Shown: one piece after another, positions 23,673 to 33,753 of the stretch | How the letters are laid out: each line of letters opens with the position of its first letter | How positions within the stretch are numbered: position 1 is the stretch's first letter | Assembly (NCBI GenBank): GCA_032358255.1 | Contig: JAULBX010027164.1 | Coordinates: 1-40,456 of the forward strand | From: Heterotrichella gracilis | Taxonomy: Eukaryota > Sar > Xanthophyceae > Tribonematales > Xanthonemataceae | DNA length: 40,456 nt | Direction: 5' to 3' | The notes under the pieces: generated by a model | Database searches by the model: none | What the model was told of the DNA's origin: nothing | The model's input: only the letters and a program-made list of their open reading frames with translations | Made by a program: the position numbers and the translations under genes

Positions 23673-25252
23673 TTGACATCCCACGAGGTGATGCACACTT
23701 CCTGCGCACCAGCCGAGACGCACACAGCCACCTACACCCCCACCACCAGCCACATGGCGCAGCGCCAGAGCCTGCACCTCACCACCGGTGTCATTGTGTG
23801 GCAGCTCATGAGCGTGTGGGCGGGGGAGTGGCTGGCAGGCCTGGTGCGCTTTTTGGGACCGGTCCACAAGGGCTCTAAGGCGTGGGTTTAGCCCACAATC
23901 AGCAGCAGCAGTGGCAGCAGGACGGGCCCTCAGATGAGATTTTGGTCAGCAGCGTTTTTAGTCCACCACCTGCAAGACCTCGGCATGCGCATGCAACCCT
24001 TGATAGGGTGTGGGAACTTGACCATGCATGTGCAACATTCGATCGTCTAAAGCTCTTAGAGTAAATGCAGACTAGTTTTGTCCCATTAGTATTACATATG
24101 TACTCACGTTATGCTTCATGCAATTTACCATATTTACTGCAGCCACATCAGCAGTCCTATTTGCCTACATTGGGTGAGGAGACTGATTCATTGCTTGCAC
24201 ACTATTAGTGTATCATTCCGCATTTTTTGAGGGCAAACACAATGATTGCCAACCAGACTTCATCATGATAGCGGGCACACCCATCTAGTTGATATCTTTA
24301 AATTTAGGCTAGGGTACGCTAATGGTATAAGGACAGGTTAGTACTGCAGCCTGTGGCATTTTGCGCCCCAGCAAGTTGTAGATGTCAAAGTATGTTGAGT
24401 GTTGGTAGCCTATTGAGTGTGCGTCTGCTGTGTCTGTTGTCCACACACCTACGCATTGCAGAATCTTTTAGACAGGAAGGTTTGGAGAGAGCTCGAGCAA
24501 ATTGCTTGAGAGATATTTTTGTCTCCAAGGACATGCTGGCGCCAATGCGCATTGGTCTGCCCTTTTTTGAACCAGCTTCCATGTTTGTATGATACTCAGA
24601 TTTCGTCCGTTTCAGATTTGTCACTTTTCCTGGCATGCCTCCATTTGTCACTTTTCCTGCCATGCAACCATGGTTTGCCTTTGCCATATGAAAAGTCTGA
24701 GTCTAGATGATCTTCAAGCTTTGTCTCTTGTCATTGTTCAACCCAGTGTTGTTATCGAGTTGCGCTTTTGTCACGACCTTTGGGGTTCAGCCCACTAAAG
24801 CATTTACAGTAGCAAATTCTCCCCCTGCCCCACCTCCTTCCCCCCAAGTGGACTGTGAATGCTTTACAGTTGCAAAGGAGTCTACCTCATCTGTTTTATC
24901 CAACAACTGTAAATGCACAGGGCTGGGACCCTGTCTGATTGCAGCATAATACCCCAAGCTAGGGTGTGGCTGGGGAATATGAGACTTGGATCAGGGCACA
25001 GCAGCTATAATGGCTTAGCAGCCAGTTATCAGCTCTGCATGCACAGTGCAGATAGCTCGAAACCTGTCAATAGCATACACTTCTTACCTGGTCCAGGTTA
25101 TTCAAGTTTTCCTTCACAGGTTATATAAGAGGAGACTGGTCTAACTTGAGGACCGTCCACGTTCGATACTGTCACCTGGTGCTATTCTGTGAAAGCCACT
25201 TCCCTGGCAGTTACCAGGTGTTTACATACTGGTCCAGGAGTCGAAGTGCAGC
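23673..25252. other. Spacer with short repeats; possible unassigned exon
   Basis: No firm gene. A direct repeat, TTTGTCACTTTTCCTG, occurs at about 24618 and 24646, and TTTACAGT(A/T)GCAAA occurs twice (about 24803 and 24863). The open stretch 24353-24592 reads like protein in its second half (RIAESFRQEGLERARANC) and could be an unassigned exon, or an upstream exon of the next gene. Evidence is weak. Confidence 0.35.
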
Positions 25253-28200
25253 ATGTTTCGCACTGCTGCCAGCTTCATATCAGGTCCAGGCGCAAGTGAC
25301 AACACATGTGCACTCTTCTTGAACAGCCCCGTTGGGTTGGGGTCGTTTGCCAGAATTAGTGTGCCACTGGCACAAGTGCCACTGCAGAACTCAGACGACT
25401 TCTCAGATGACTGGGAGGCATCTGAATGCCTCCTATCACACCAGTTTGCAGACCCATGTGGTACAGCCTCATCCCACTTGCAGCTGTTGGAGGTTTGTGC
25501 AAACCTCAACTCAGTGCAGCTGGGAGGGCCTGTTGTTGCCTGGCCTTGCAGTGACAGGTGCCTGCAAGTTGTGTGTCACAAGGTACGAGTCCTCTATGCA
25601 CATCCATGGCTTGGTTCAATAGTCAGTTATCAGCTACACCCATACCACCTGTTGCTGCCCCAGGGGGGTAACAATTGTGGGTGTACACTGCAGACTGTCC
25701 TCACCAAGGTCTTCAAAGCCTTGGCATCAAGTCAAAACATGCTGAAAGTCAAGATGAAGGACGTGAAATCAAGTATACAGCTGGGCAAAATGTCTTGCCA
25801 GGAGCTCACGCAGTGTGTGAAAAGCGCTGTGCAGAAGTCACTGGAAATGTCAGGCTGGTCCCGAATTGACAATCCTCTGGCAGCATCTGACACGTGCCTG
25901 ATACGCGTGGATGTGGCAGCTGCTGAACCTGGGCAGCTGTGTGTCGCTGACTACATTGAACTGGAAGCTGACGCTGCATCAGAAGACTCCGTAGTGGTCA
26001 TGGTGAAACCAGGCAAGTATCAGTGGTATTGAAATAATGCAGACACATGGCGCAGTATCCTCCAATCGCTGCGGTAGCATCATGCAATATCATAGTCAGT
26101 AAACTTGTGGCATGCAACGCATGTTTCCCAAGCGCCATGGAATAAATTATTTGGAATGGCAATGCACGACGTTAAATTAACAATCCTGGACATGATTTGT
26201 CAAGTAAATGCTTATGGCTGCAGGCACAGTGCGCTTCAAACCATTTTCTGTCAACCGCCTGTTGAACAAGTCGCAAGGTTGCGCACTGCCCGACTCACCC
26301 CAAGAGTGGAAGGATGTGAGCAGAGCAATGAAGGGCGCGCCATGCTTTCTGCTTCCCGACCTGCGGTGTGTGTGCGCATGCAGTGCATATGCAAAAATCC
26401 ATGCACAGCGGATGTACCCAAATTGAGCAAGATCAAGACATCAAAGTAGAGTGAAAACTAACCTGCGCAACCCACTTTGTGGTTTACTATTTCCTGTTTG
26501 TGTCCAATCCTTCACTGCTACTCCATTTACATATTTATTCAGTGAAGAGCCAAGGGTTATTGTTTCTTATTTGTTGCACTTGATCACTGTAATTCACGGT
26601 GGTGTGCTTGCAATCCAGGCGTGCAGTCCTGTGGTCAGCTATGCCAACATACAAAGATGCAGCCGCCTTGAAACAATACTGGAAGAGCCACATGGGCTAC
26701 AATTTCACAGAACCTATCACGTGTTTTTTGGAAGTCAAGATGCTGGACGATGACATGGCCCCCAGTCTCGTGTATCCCAGTTGTTGCGTGTGGACCTTGG
26801 CAAGCATCTCATCTGGCAACCTGGCACCTTCACAAGGGGCTGCAGTGGTTGACAATGTCACACGTGAGTCCACACTGTACACCTACGTCACTGCATGCCA
26901 CTTAGTGCGTCATCACTCAATGTGACTGAGAATTGTCTCCTTGCAACAATGCATTCATATGACCATGCTGCACTGCAAGCACTCACTTTTCAAGGAACAT
27001 AAACGTGCAAAATACATGCTTGAATCTTGTTTACTATCTAGTAAAGATGATTTTAGCTAAACCTGTGACAATGTCACGCGTCAGTCCACAGTGCACGATA
27101 CATTGCTGCATGTTACAAACTGCACCATCAATGAATGTGACTCAAGAATATAACTCTTCAAGATGGTGGCACCTTGGATGCAAATGCATGAACCTTGTTT
27201 AGCATCTGGGCTGAAACTGTGGCTCGTACGGGATCACCCAGAGGCCATTTACATTTTGCTTGAAAATTACAAATGCACTGATTACTTCCTCCATGTTCAG
27301 GAGACATACTGTGCAGCCCATTCAAGTTCTGGGGAGGACAGAATCTTCAAAACAGCCTGCCATCGTTGATCACACCTGATCAGCCAGCTGCCCACCATGA
27401 ACAAGCAAATCGGCGCACAACACAGCCAGCGCAACCGATGAAGCTAGCATCTCAGTGGGTCAGCGGATTGCAGATTGCAGAAAAGGACGAGCACCAATTC
27501 ATGGGGTTTACAAACCTGAATCACGCCAAATCCTCCCCAGCGATGGGCGGCAGCTGCAGCCATGAGCTGGCAGTTGGAGATGGCGAGGGCATGTGGGATA
27601 CCCTGCACAGTGGGACACCTGCAGAGGCTGCTACACCAGCAAATGATCATTGCGCTGAAGGCAGTGTCAGCAAGCTTCCAGTGCGTCACCATCAGCAACA
27701 GCATCTGCCACCTGACCTGGCAGCCTACCTCAAGAAGCTTAGCCAGTCAAATGACAGTGGCAACCGCCAGATAGCATGCAATACACCGGTAAGGAGATGG
27801 GCAATTCATGCATGCATTGCAGCAGAATACAAATTGCAGTTCCAATCACATGATGCTGATAACTGGCCCAAGCTGCACATTCCTAACACACACATGACTC
27901 ATGCTGGCGTATTTGAGCCTGCAGTACATCTCATTTCAGAAGGTTGATAAGGGTTGTCTAAACGGGAATAAGATGGTTTCCTTCTAACAACAGACGCCCA
28001 AGCCTCCTCCACGGCAGCTCGCACTTGCTCCTGGGCCACCAGTGAGGCCAGTGTTTGGCAAAAGGCAGGTAGATACCAACATCCAACTCGCCATTGGCAA
28101 GGCGCCCAAACCTCCCAAGGCTGCCAATGCTGCCCAGAAACCAAAGGCCTGCAAGCCACCAAAACCACCTGCGGCAAAAGTTGACGCTCGTGCCCAGCCC

Positions 28201-28952
28201 CACCCCTCCCAGAGTCCCGCACTGATGTCAGCCTCCAGCAGCCTAGTGCAATCTTCAACTGCCGCAGCCGCAGCATGCACATCTGGCGCGGGGCAACAGG
28301 TGGCATGTGGCAGCATGCTTCAGCACCATCAATGCAGCGCTGGTGCAGCATCAAGCAGGCTCAACGGGACCTCAACTGCGCAGCAGAATCATATAAAAGG
28401 CCACTCATCACCACATTTGCCAGCAGCAGGAGCAACTGTGGCAGATGTGGATACCGCTGTTGCAGGATGCAAGCTACCAGCACAAGGGAAAAGGAGCAAA
28501 CCACCTGAAGGGGCCGCTGAAGGTGATCGCCATAAAAAACCATTAATCATTGTTTCTTTTCCCAGTGTTTTCATCATTGCCAGTCATATATCATGAGTAT
28601 CTGGATGCACATGCCATGTGCCTCGTCATCTACACGACTGCCACGCTGTGATGACACACATAGGCATACATGTTGCTCGAGATCTCCACAGGAAAAGGAA
28701 TTAAGTTAGTGCTTTTCTTCAGGTACAGGCGGCGCTGCACCAAGGAAGCGCACAAAAGCAGATGATTTGGATACTGTGGCGGTGGAGGCAAAGGTCAGGC
28801 AGCATTGCAGTGCAGGAAAGGTGGATGACCTAACAATGCCTGAGATGAAATGCTTCCTCAAAGCCCGCAAACTGCCAGTGGGTGGCAAGAAGGCTGACTT
28901 GGTTGCCAGGGTCATGTCGCTTTTGCAGCCCAATGCCAGTCCAGCAGTGTAA
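25253..28952 (+). CDS. C18orf63/DUF4708-like protein with C-terminal SAP motif
   Basis: Exons: 25253-26012, 26224-26365, 26619-26863, 27301-27788, 27994-28522, 28723-28952; 797 aa, phases consistent. The segment at residues about 250-400 follows the pattern I recall for the uncharacterised animal protein C18orf63: a TVRFKPF strand, then CFLLPDLR (294-301), then a Tyr-Lys-Asp...Tyr-Trp-Lys-x-His-x-Gly-Tyr block (312-328), then LVYPSCCVWTL and a SPFKFWGG motif. Residues 546-720 are low-complexity Lys/Pro/Ala-rich. Residues 728-733 are a basic PRKRTK motif (nuclear signal candidate), and 757-790 form a SAP helix-extended-helix (LTMPEMKCFLKARKLPVGGK), normally a DNA/chromatin-binding element. Intron 1 uses a GC donor (CAG|GCAAGT), the only choice that keeps frame. 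The in-frame segment 25583-25663 could be a short intron. Earlier 5' exons are possible. Function unknown; nuclear location is inferred. Confidence 0.65.
27064..27100 (+). repeat. Echo of the exon 3 donor region
   Basis: GACAATGTCACGCGTCAGTCCACA resembles the true exon 3/intron 3 junction at 26850-26876 and is located 200 bp downstream in the same intron. The GT donor has decayed to GCGTCAGT. Confidence 0.6.
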
Positions 28953-29955
28953 GGGGTGCTTCATGCAAATGCCAGGATGATTGTTGCGCTAACAAGTCAT
29001 GCCCACTGGCTTAGGTAAGCCCCTGGATGTCATTGACCAAAATATTTTGTTACAGACAATTGTCCTATCAGATCTCTAGCTTTTTATACTCATTGTGGCA
29101 AAACACTGCAATACAAGATTTACAAGATTTTATTTGACAGTCACATTCAGGGAGCCAACCCGGGCTCACAAGACTGTTGGGGGTGCTTGAAAAAGTCACC
29201 CCGCTTACTAAATAAACTGTGAATTAATGGAGCCACATTGGCCCCACATTTACTTCCAAAAAAGCTAAACAAGTTTCTTGAAATGCCATTATAGCAGCTC
29301 TGAAATGCTTCTCTAACATCGTGGTATATGCAATATGAAAATGTGCAATGCTCAATCCACAGGGAAACAGTGAAATAGCGTGCGAGATGCACTCCAAAGG
29401 TGTCCTGAATTGACCATAACTACACTTGATACTCTGAATCTGTTTTGTTTCCTTGACCCTCATCATGTAAAAAAGAAAGTAACACGCCAACAAATTGCCG
29501 ACACCAGTTGTTGCTTGTAAACACGCCACATTGCCAACCCTCAGCTGGGGCATGCGCACGCTCAGCCCTTGTGTTGGGATCAGGAACAACAGTGTGAGAT
29601 ATATCAAATTTGCTGGTTCCATTGAGCAGCAGTAGGGTCCTTGCTGTCCAGCTGTTTGCCCACAATCTTGAGGCCAACCAAGTCCAGGTTGTAAACGCCA
29701 TAATTAATTGCATTTTCCCTGAAAATACAACAATTTTCTTTTTCAAGCGAGGTCACAAAGTTGAAGCTGTTGGCCCAAATGCATATAACAATCATATGCA
29801 TCGAGAGGTGCAACCGTTGTTCCTGACTGAATCTTTCTCGTCAAAGTCAGTACTGGGCTAGCTACAGTGTGTTCGTTGTTGACCGTCGCATCGCTGACAT
29901 TGCTGGGCACTGTTTCCCCTGCTTGCCTGGAGAGTAAAGAGCAAGGCTCCTGCAT
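28953..29955. other. 3' flank and short spacer
   Basis: Contains the 3' UTR of the SAP gene. Minus-strand TGTAA (plus TTACA) at about 29116 could terminate a minus-strand transcript. The only coding hint is the small minus-strand candidate at 29604-29813. Confidence 0.4.
29604..29813 (-). CDS. Possible minus-strand terminal exon, unknown protein
   Basis: A TTTTCAG acceptor on the minus strand (near 29718) opens into a frame reading NYGVYNLDLVGLKIVGKQLD and ending QWNQQI-stop at 29604. Composition looks like real protein and the 3' spacing to TGTAA at about 29116 is reasonable. No upstream exon with a start codon was identified, although the frame stays open to an ATG at 29813. No family recognised. 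Confidence 0.25.
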   Translation of the reverse strand: MHLSMHMIVICIWANSFNFVTSLEKENCCIFRENAINYGVYNLDLVGLKIVGKQLDSKDPTAAQWNQQI

Positions 29956-30186
29956 ATGGTGGACCAACTTGATAAGTCTGAAGCCGTGAGTCTGTCGGTA
30001 GATCAGAGGGCAAGTTTGAAGGAAACAGCCAGGCTGACAGGCTTGGATCTGAGGGACGAAGTGCTTGACATTCTCTTGGACCTGCTGTGCACTAACATCT
30101 CTCCAACCAACTTTGCCAGCGTCCTCAGCCTTCTCTGCCCAAAGACAGCAGCCACATCCAGCAAGTACACGGGGCAAACCAGCTGA
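29956..30186 (+). CDS. MOZART2-like gamma-tubulin complex-associated small protein
   Basis: A single-exon frame of 76 aa. Residues 20-60 (TGLDLRDEVLDILLDLLCTN, then ISPTNFASVLSLLC) match the MZT2/MOZART2 pattern: an acidic-hydrophobic helix with 'ILVDLL', an N-(V/I)-x-P turn and a second helix ending LC. MOZART2 proteins are short helical partners of gamma-tubulin complexes at microtubule-organising centres, so a centrosome/basal-body role is inferred. The N-terminus is shorter than in animals. It ends only 65 bp before the AP-1 mu start codon on the same strand, which suggests a shared transcript. Confidence 0.6.
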   Translation: MVDQLDKSEAVSLSVDQRASLKETARLTGLDLRDEVLDILLDLLCTNISPTNFASVLSLLCPKTAATSSKYTGQTS

Positions 30187-30251
30187 CACCATACCTTCAT
30201 AGGCACACAGCGGGGGCAACCGGTTCTGGCGTTACGAGCACACACCACAGG

Positions 30252-32451
30252 ATGGCAGCCTCAGGCGTGTTCATCCTTGACTTGAAAGGCCGAGTCTTGC
30301 TGGCACGGGACTACCGTGGCGATGTGCCTGTGAAGCACGCAGACAGGTTCATCACCAAGCTGAACGAGCTGGAGGAGGCAGGCAAGCTGTCCCCTATCAT
30401 ATACGATGAGGGGATCACTTACCTGTATGTGCAGCACAGCAACCTCTACCTGATGGCAGTCACCAGGACAAATATCAACGCAGCTGCAATCCTGGTATTC
30501 CTGCACCGGCTGGTGGAGGTGTTCAAGCACTACTTCCAAGAGTTTGAGGAGGAGTCCTTGCGGGACAACTTTGTGATCGCCTATGAGCTCCTGGATGAGG
30601 TATGCAGAGCTGCTACTAGCTGAGCTGTTGCAGGAAAGCACACATCTGCCTCTTACATAAGTGAAGTAACACACTTGTGAATGCAGGTGATGGACTATGG
30701 CTACCCACAGTTCACAGAAGCCAAGATCTTGGCGGAGTTTATCAAGACAGATGCCTACAGGATGGCGGTAGGTTTAACTACACCAAACTTTCCTAATGCC
30801 TACTGTCTGCTCTTTGGGCTGTGTGAGACGATGCTGTGTCCCTGGCAGGTGCAACCCAAACCCCCAATGGCAGTGACAAATGCAGTGTCTTGGAGAAGCG
30901 AGGGCATTGCCTACAAGAAGAACGAGGTGTTCCTGGACGTGGTGGAGAGTGTCAACCTGCTGGTGAACAGCAACGGGTCAGTGATACGCTCAGAGGTGGT
31001 TGGGGCGCTGAAAATGCGCACATTCCTGAGCGGCATGCCAGAGTGCAAACTGGGGCTGAACGACAAGGTACTGGTCCTTACCCACTATGTGCTCATCGGT
31101 TGTCACTGTATCTTGGGCTACCTGGTCTAGCTGTCTCATAGTTTATCACTGGAGCACAAACTCCTCTGCTGAACCCACTGTATCGAACCCACAGGTGCTG
31201 TTTGAGCAGCAAGGGCGGGCAGGGAGGCAAAAGGCTGTGGACCTGGAGGACGTCAAGTTCCACCAGTGTGTGCGCCTTGCACGCTTTGACAACGACAGGA
31301 CGATATCCTTCATCCCACCTGATGGCTCCTTCGACCTCATGTAAGCTATCCACTGTACTGAACCCTAAACCCTAAGCTTTGCTAGCATTGCGCATTTGAC
31401 AAGTCACTGGCTTCAGACCCGTTGACTGCCTAACATCCCTGCCTAACATCCCTGCAGGTCATACCGATTGAGCCAGAACGTGAAGCCCTTGATCATTGTG
31501 GAGTGCTCGGTTGAGCGCCACAGCCGCAGCAGGATAGAGTACCTGGTCAAGGCCAAATCGCAGTTCAAGGAGCGCAGCACAGCCAACAACGTGGAGATCC
31601 TGCTCCCACTGCCAGCGGATGCAACACTGTCTGCAGCGGCCAAGACGTCGCAGGTGGGTAGGGCTTTGGGCTAGCTCATTGGGCGTTGCTGACCTCATGA
31701 AGGCAGTGAACTGCGGCTGCATTGGCCTGGGCATGTTTGGTATTTGTCACAGGATTAGGGTACTAAATTGCATTTGCTTCGACAGAGCAATAGTTAGTTA
31801 GTTACATGCATTCCAGCAAAATAGCCAGATTAGCAGTCAGTCTTGCACATGCGGCGCCACGCAGCTCTTTCCTGGCACTGTTTGAACCATCTGTTGATCC
31901 CACGCGAGTTGACAGAGCAATAGGACAGGGTTATGCTGTTGGAAGGACCAGAGCCATATGGGCTGACCTTGCGTTGCATGGCCTAGCTGCATTGCAACTG
32001 TAAGATTCAGAATTAGTATTGGCGGTGCCAGGACAGGCCTGCCTGGCGCTGTGCGTGCAAGGCTGATTGGTCAACTTGGGTTGCAGCGGGATGCATGTAC
32101 TCTGACAATTCTGCATGAGGGCATGCGCATTGACGTGGCCATTGCGCGTTGCACCTGCAGGGCACCGCTGTGCACGCCCCCGAGAAGGAGGCCCTGATCT
32201 GGAAGATTAAGAACTTCCCTGGCGGCCGCGAGTTCCTGCTGCGGTGCAAGTTCAGCCTGCCGTCGGTGGAGGCGGAGGATGAGCAGCACGGGCGCATGCC
32301 CCCGATCCGGGTCAAGTTTGAGATCCCCTACTTCACTGTGTCGGGGATCCAGGTGCGGTACCTCAAGGTCATTGAGAAGAGCGGGTACCAGGCGCTGCCC
32401 TGGGTGCGCTACATCACTGCAGCGGGCGAGTACGAGATCAGGATGGCGTAA
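30252..32451 (+). CDS. AP1M: AP-1 clathrin adaptor complex, medium (mu) subunit
   Basis: Exons: 30252-30599, 30687-30767, 30849-31067, 31195-31340, 31458-31653, 32161-32451; 426 aa, the usual length for AP-1 mu. It sorts cargo with YxxPhi signals into clathrin-coated vesicles at the trans-Golgi and endosomes, as part of the AP-1 heterotetramer. The start MAASGVFILDLKGRVLLARD is characteristic of mu1. An N-terminal longin-like domain spans about 1-140. The mu-homology domain follows from about 160 and contains WRSEGIAYKKNEVFLDV and SGYQALPWVRYITAAGEYE. Asp173 and Trp411 correspond to the tyrosine-motif pocket residues of mu chains. AP-1 is favoured over AP-2 by the VPVKHADRF region and the GTAVHAPEKEALIWKIK segment. 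Introns use GT-AG and begin mostly GTA/GTG. Confidence 0.95.
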
Positions 32452-32469
32452 GCTGCAGCTGCTGCACCG

Positions 32470-32862
32470 CCTGTCAACAGGACGAGTGGCCATGTAGTTC
32501 AGCCGGGTGTTTCTGGCGTCAGTTCCATCTACCACCGGGGAGGGCGTGTGCCAGGTGCTGTCCTGGATGCGCCGCATCACTGCAGCGGGCGGTTGCAGCA
32601 TCAGGATGGCATAAGCTGCAGCTGCACGCAGGTCGACCGAAACACGTTGCCATTCAGATCAGCCGGGGTGCTTCAGCTATCATTTCCATCCATCATTGAT
32701 AAGAGCGGGGTTGCAAGATATTGCCCTGGGTACGCCACAGCAAGGGCAGAATGAGGATGGCATACGCTGCAGCTTTGGATCAATTCAATCAACAATTACT
32801 CGTATGCTGCTTGCATGTAGCTGCACGCCTGTCATCAGGAACACGTTGCTGTTCAACCAGTC
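32470..32862 (+). repeat. Decayed tandem copies of the AP-1 mu 3' end
   Basis: The stop-codon region of the last exon (CTGCCCTGGGTGCGC... GGATGGCGTAAGCTGCAGCT) recurs at about 32525-32630 and, weaker, at 32695-32780. A fragment of the adjacent 3' UTR recurs at 32814-32862. These are the same kind of copies as in introns, but in a 3' flank. Confidence 0.75.
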
Positions 32863-33753
32863 TGTTCTGATGACATCTCCTGCATCCACCGCGTGCGCTG
32901 ACCCATGTTGCACCCAGCATTTACCAAGACAGTACTCTGCCACCTTGTGATTCCATATCAACCAATTGGGCCAGCAGCGTTGGCAGAACATGCATGCGCC
33001 CGGCGCCTATCCATCATGCAGGACCACCCGATGATGTGATGTTTTTTCTTTCGAGACTGGAATGTCTTGTGTAACCAACAGATCTCTTCTGTCTTGAGCT
33101 CATATGTGCGGAGTGTACATCCACATTTGGGGCTTGTAACTCAGAATTCACAGACTGAATTTTGGTCGATTCGAAACGGGCCCTCTTCACCAACTCTCTC
33201 ATGCCAGCAGTCTGTGGCACACAATGCATTTTGCCAGAATATTCATGCATAGGGGCCATGGCTTTCCAGCAACATCCAGTGCCTTGGAATCGGAATTACC
33301 CTGCCCACCCTGGTCGGCAAGGTGACTGGTAAAAGCACGCCGTGGAGGGTTCCTAGCCTAGGGTTCCCATGAAACCCCATCAGGGCTGCTTCTTACCTTG
33401 GCACCAAATGCTGACTCTGACATCAGAATCCGGGCTCAGAGCACCAAGGACCAGTTCCATCGTTCGCCTCAGTTAGGGGGCAAGCATGCTGTGACACAGC
33501 CTCTGTTGCTTTCGTCGTGTCTCTTATAGCCCTCATGTTTCGCGATTGGGCAAAAAATGTTTTCGCATGCATCTGTGTCGGCTATGCGCTTGTCTGCAAA
33601 GACTATAGAAAGCTGTAAACGACGCTTAAAAGGCTGATCGGTGGTTCAACTTGCTAATTTCGCAGCAAAGCGTGACCCCTGTTTCGGAAGTGTCGCAGAC
33701 CTCTTCTGAGTCAGGCCAAACAACACTGGCAGTGCCACATAAGCTGAGTGGAG
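32863..33753. other. Intergenic spacer
   Basis: No gene seen. TGTAA near 33072 and 33135 could serve as poly(A) signals for AP-1 mu. The promoter of the gene at 33754 should be within the last few hundred bases, but no clear element is visible. Confidence 0.4.

Noticed and set aside
26619-26863. PAZ-domain (Argonaute-like) reading of exon 3 of the SAP gene
   Set aside because: The YWK...GY and YPSCC pattern is loosely PAZ-like, but there is no PIWI or MID region, and the whole exon set follows the C18orf63 pattern better.
28723-28952. Ku70 C-terminus
   Set aside because: Ku70 also ends in a SAP motif after a basic stretch, but no Ku core or vWA-like sequence is present upstream.
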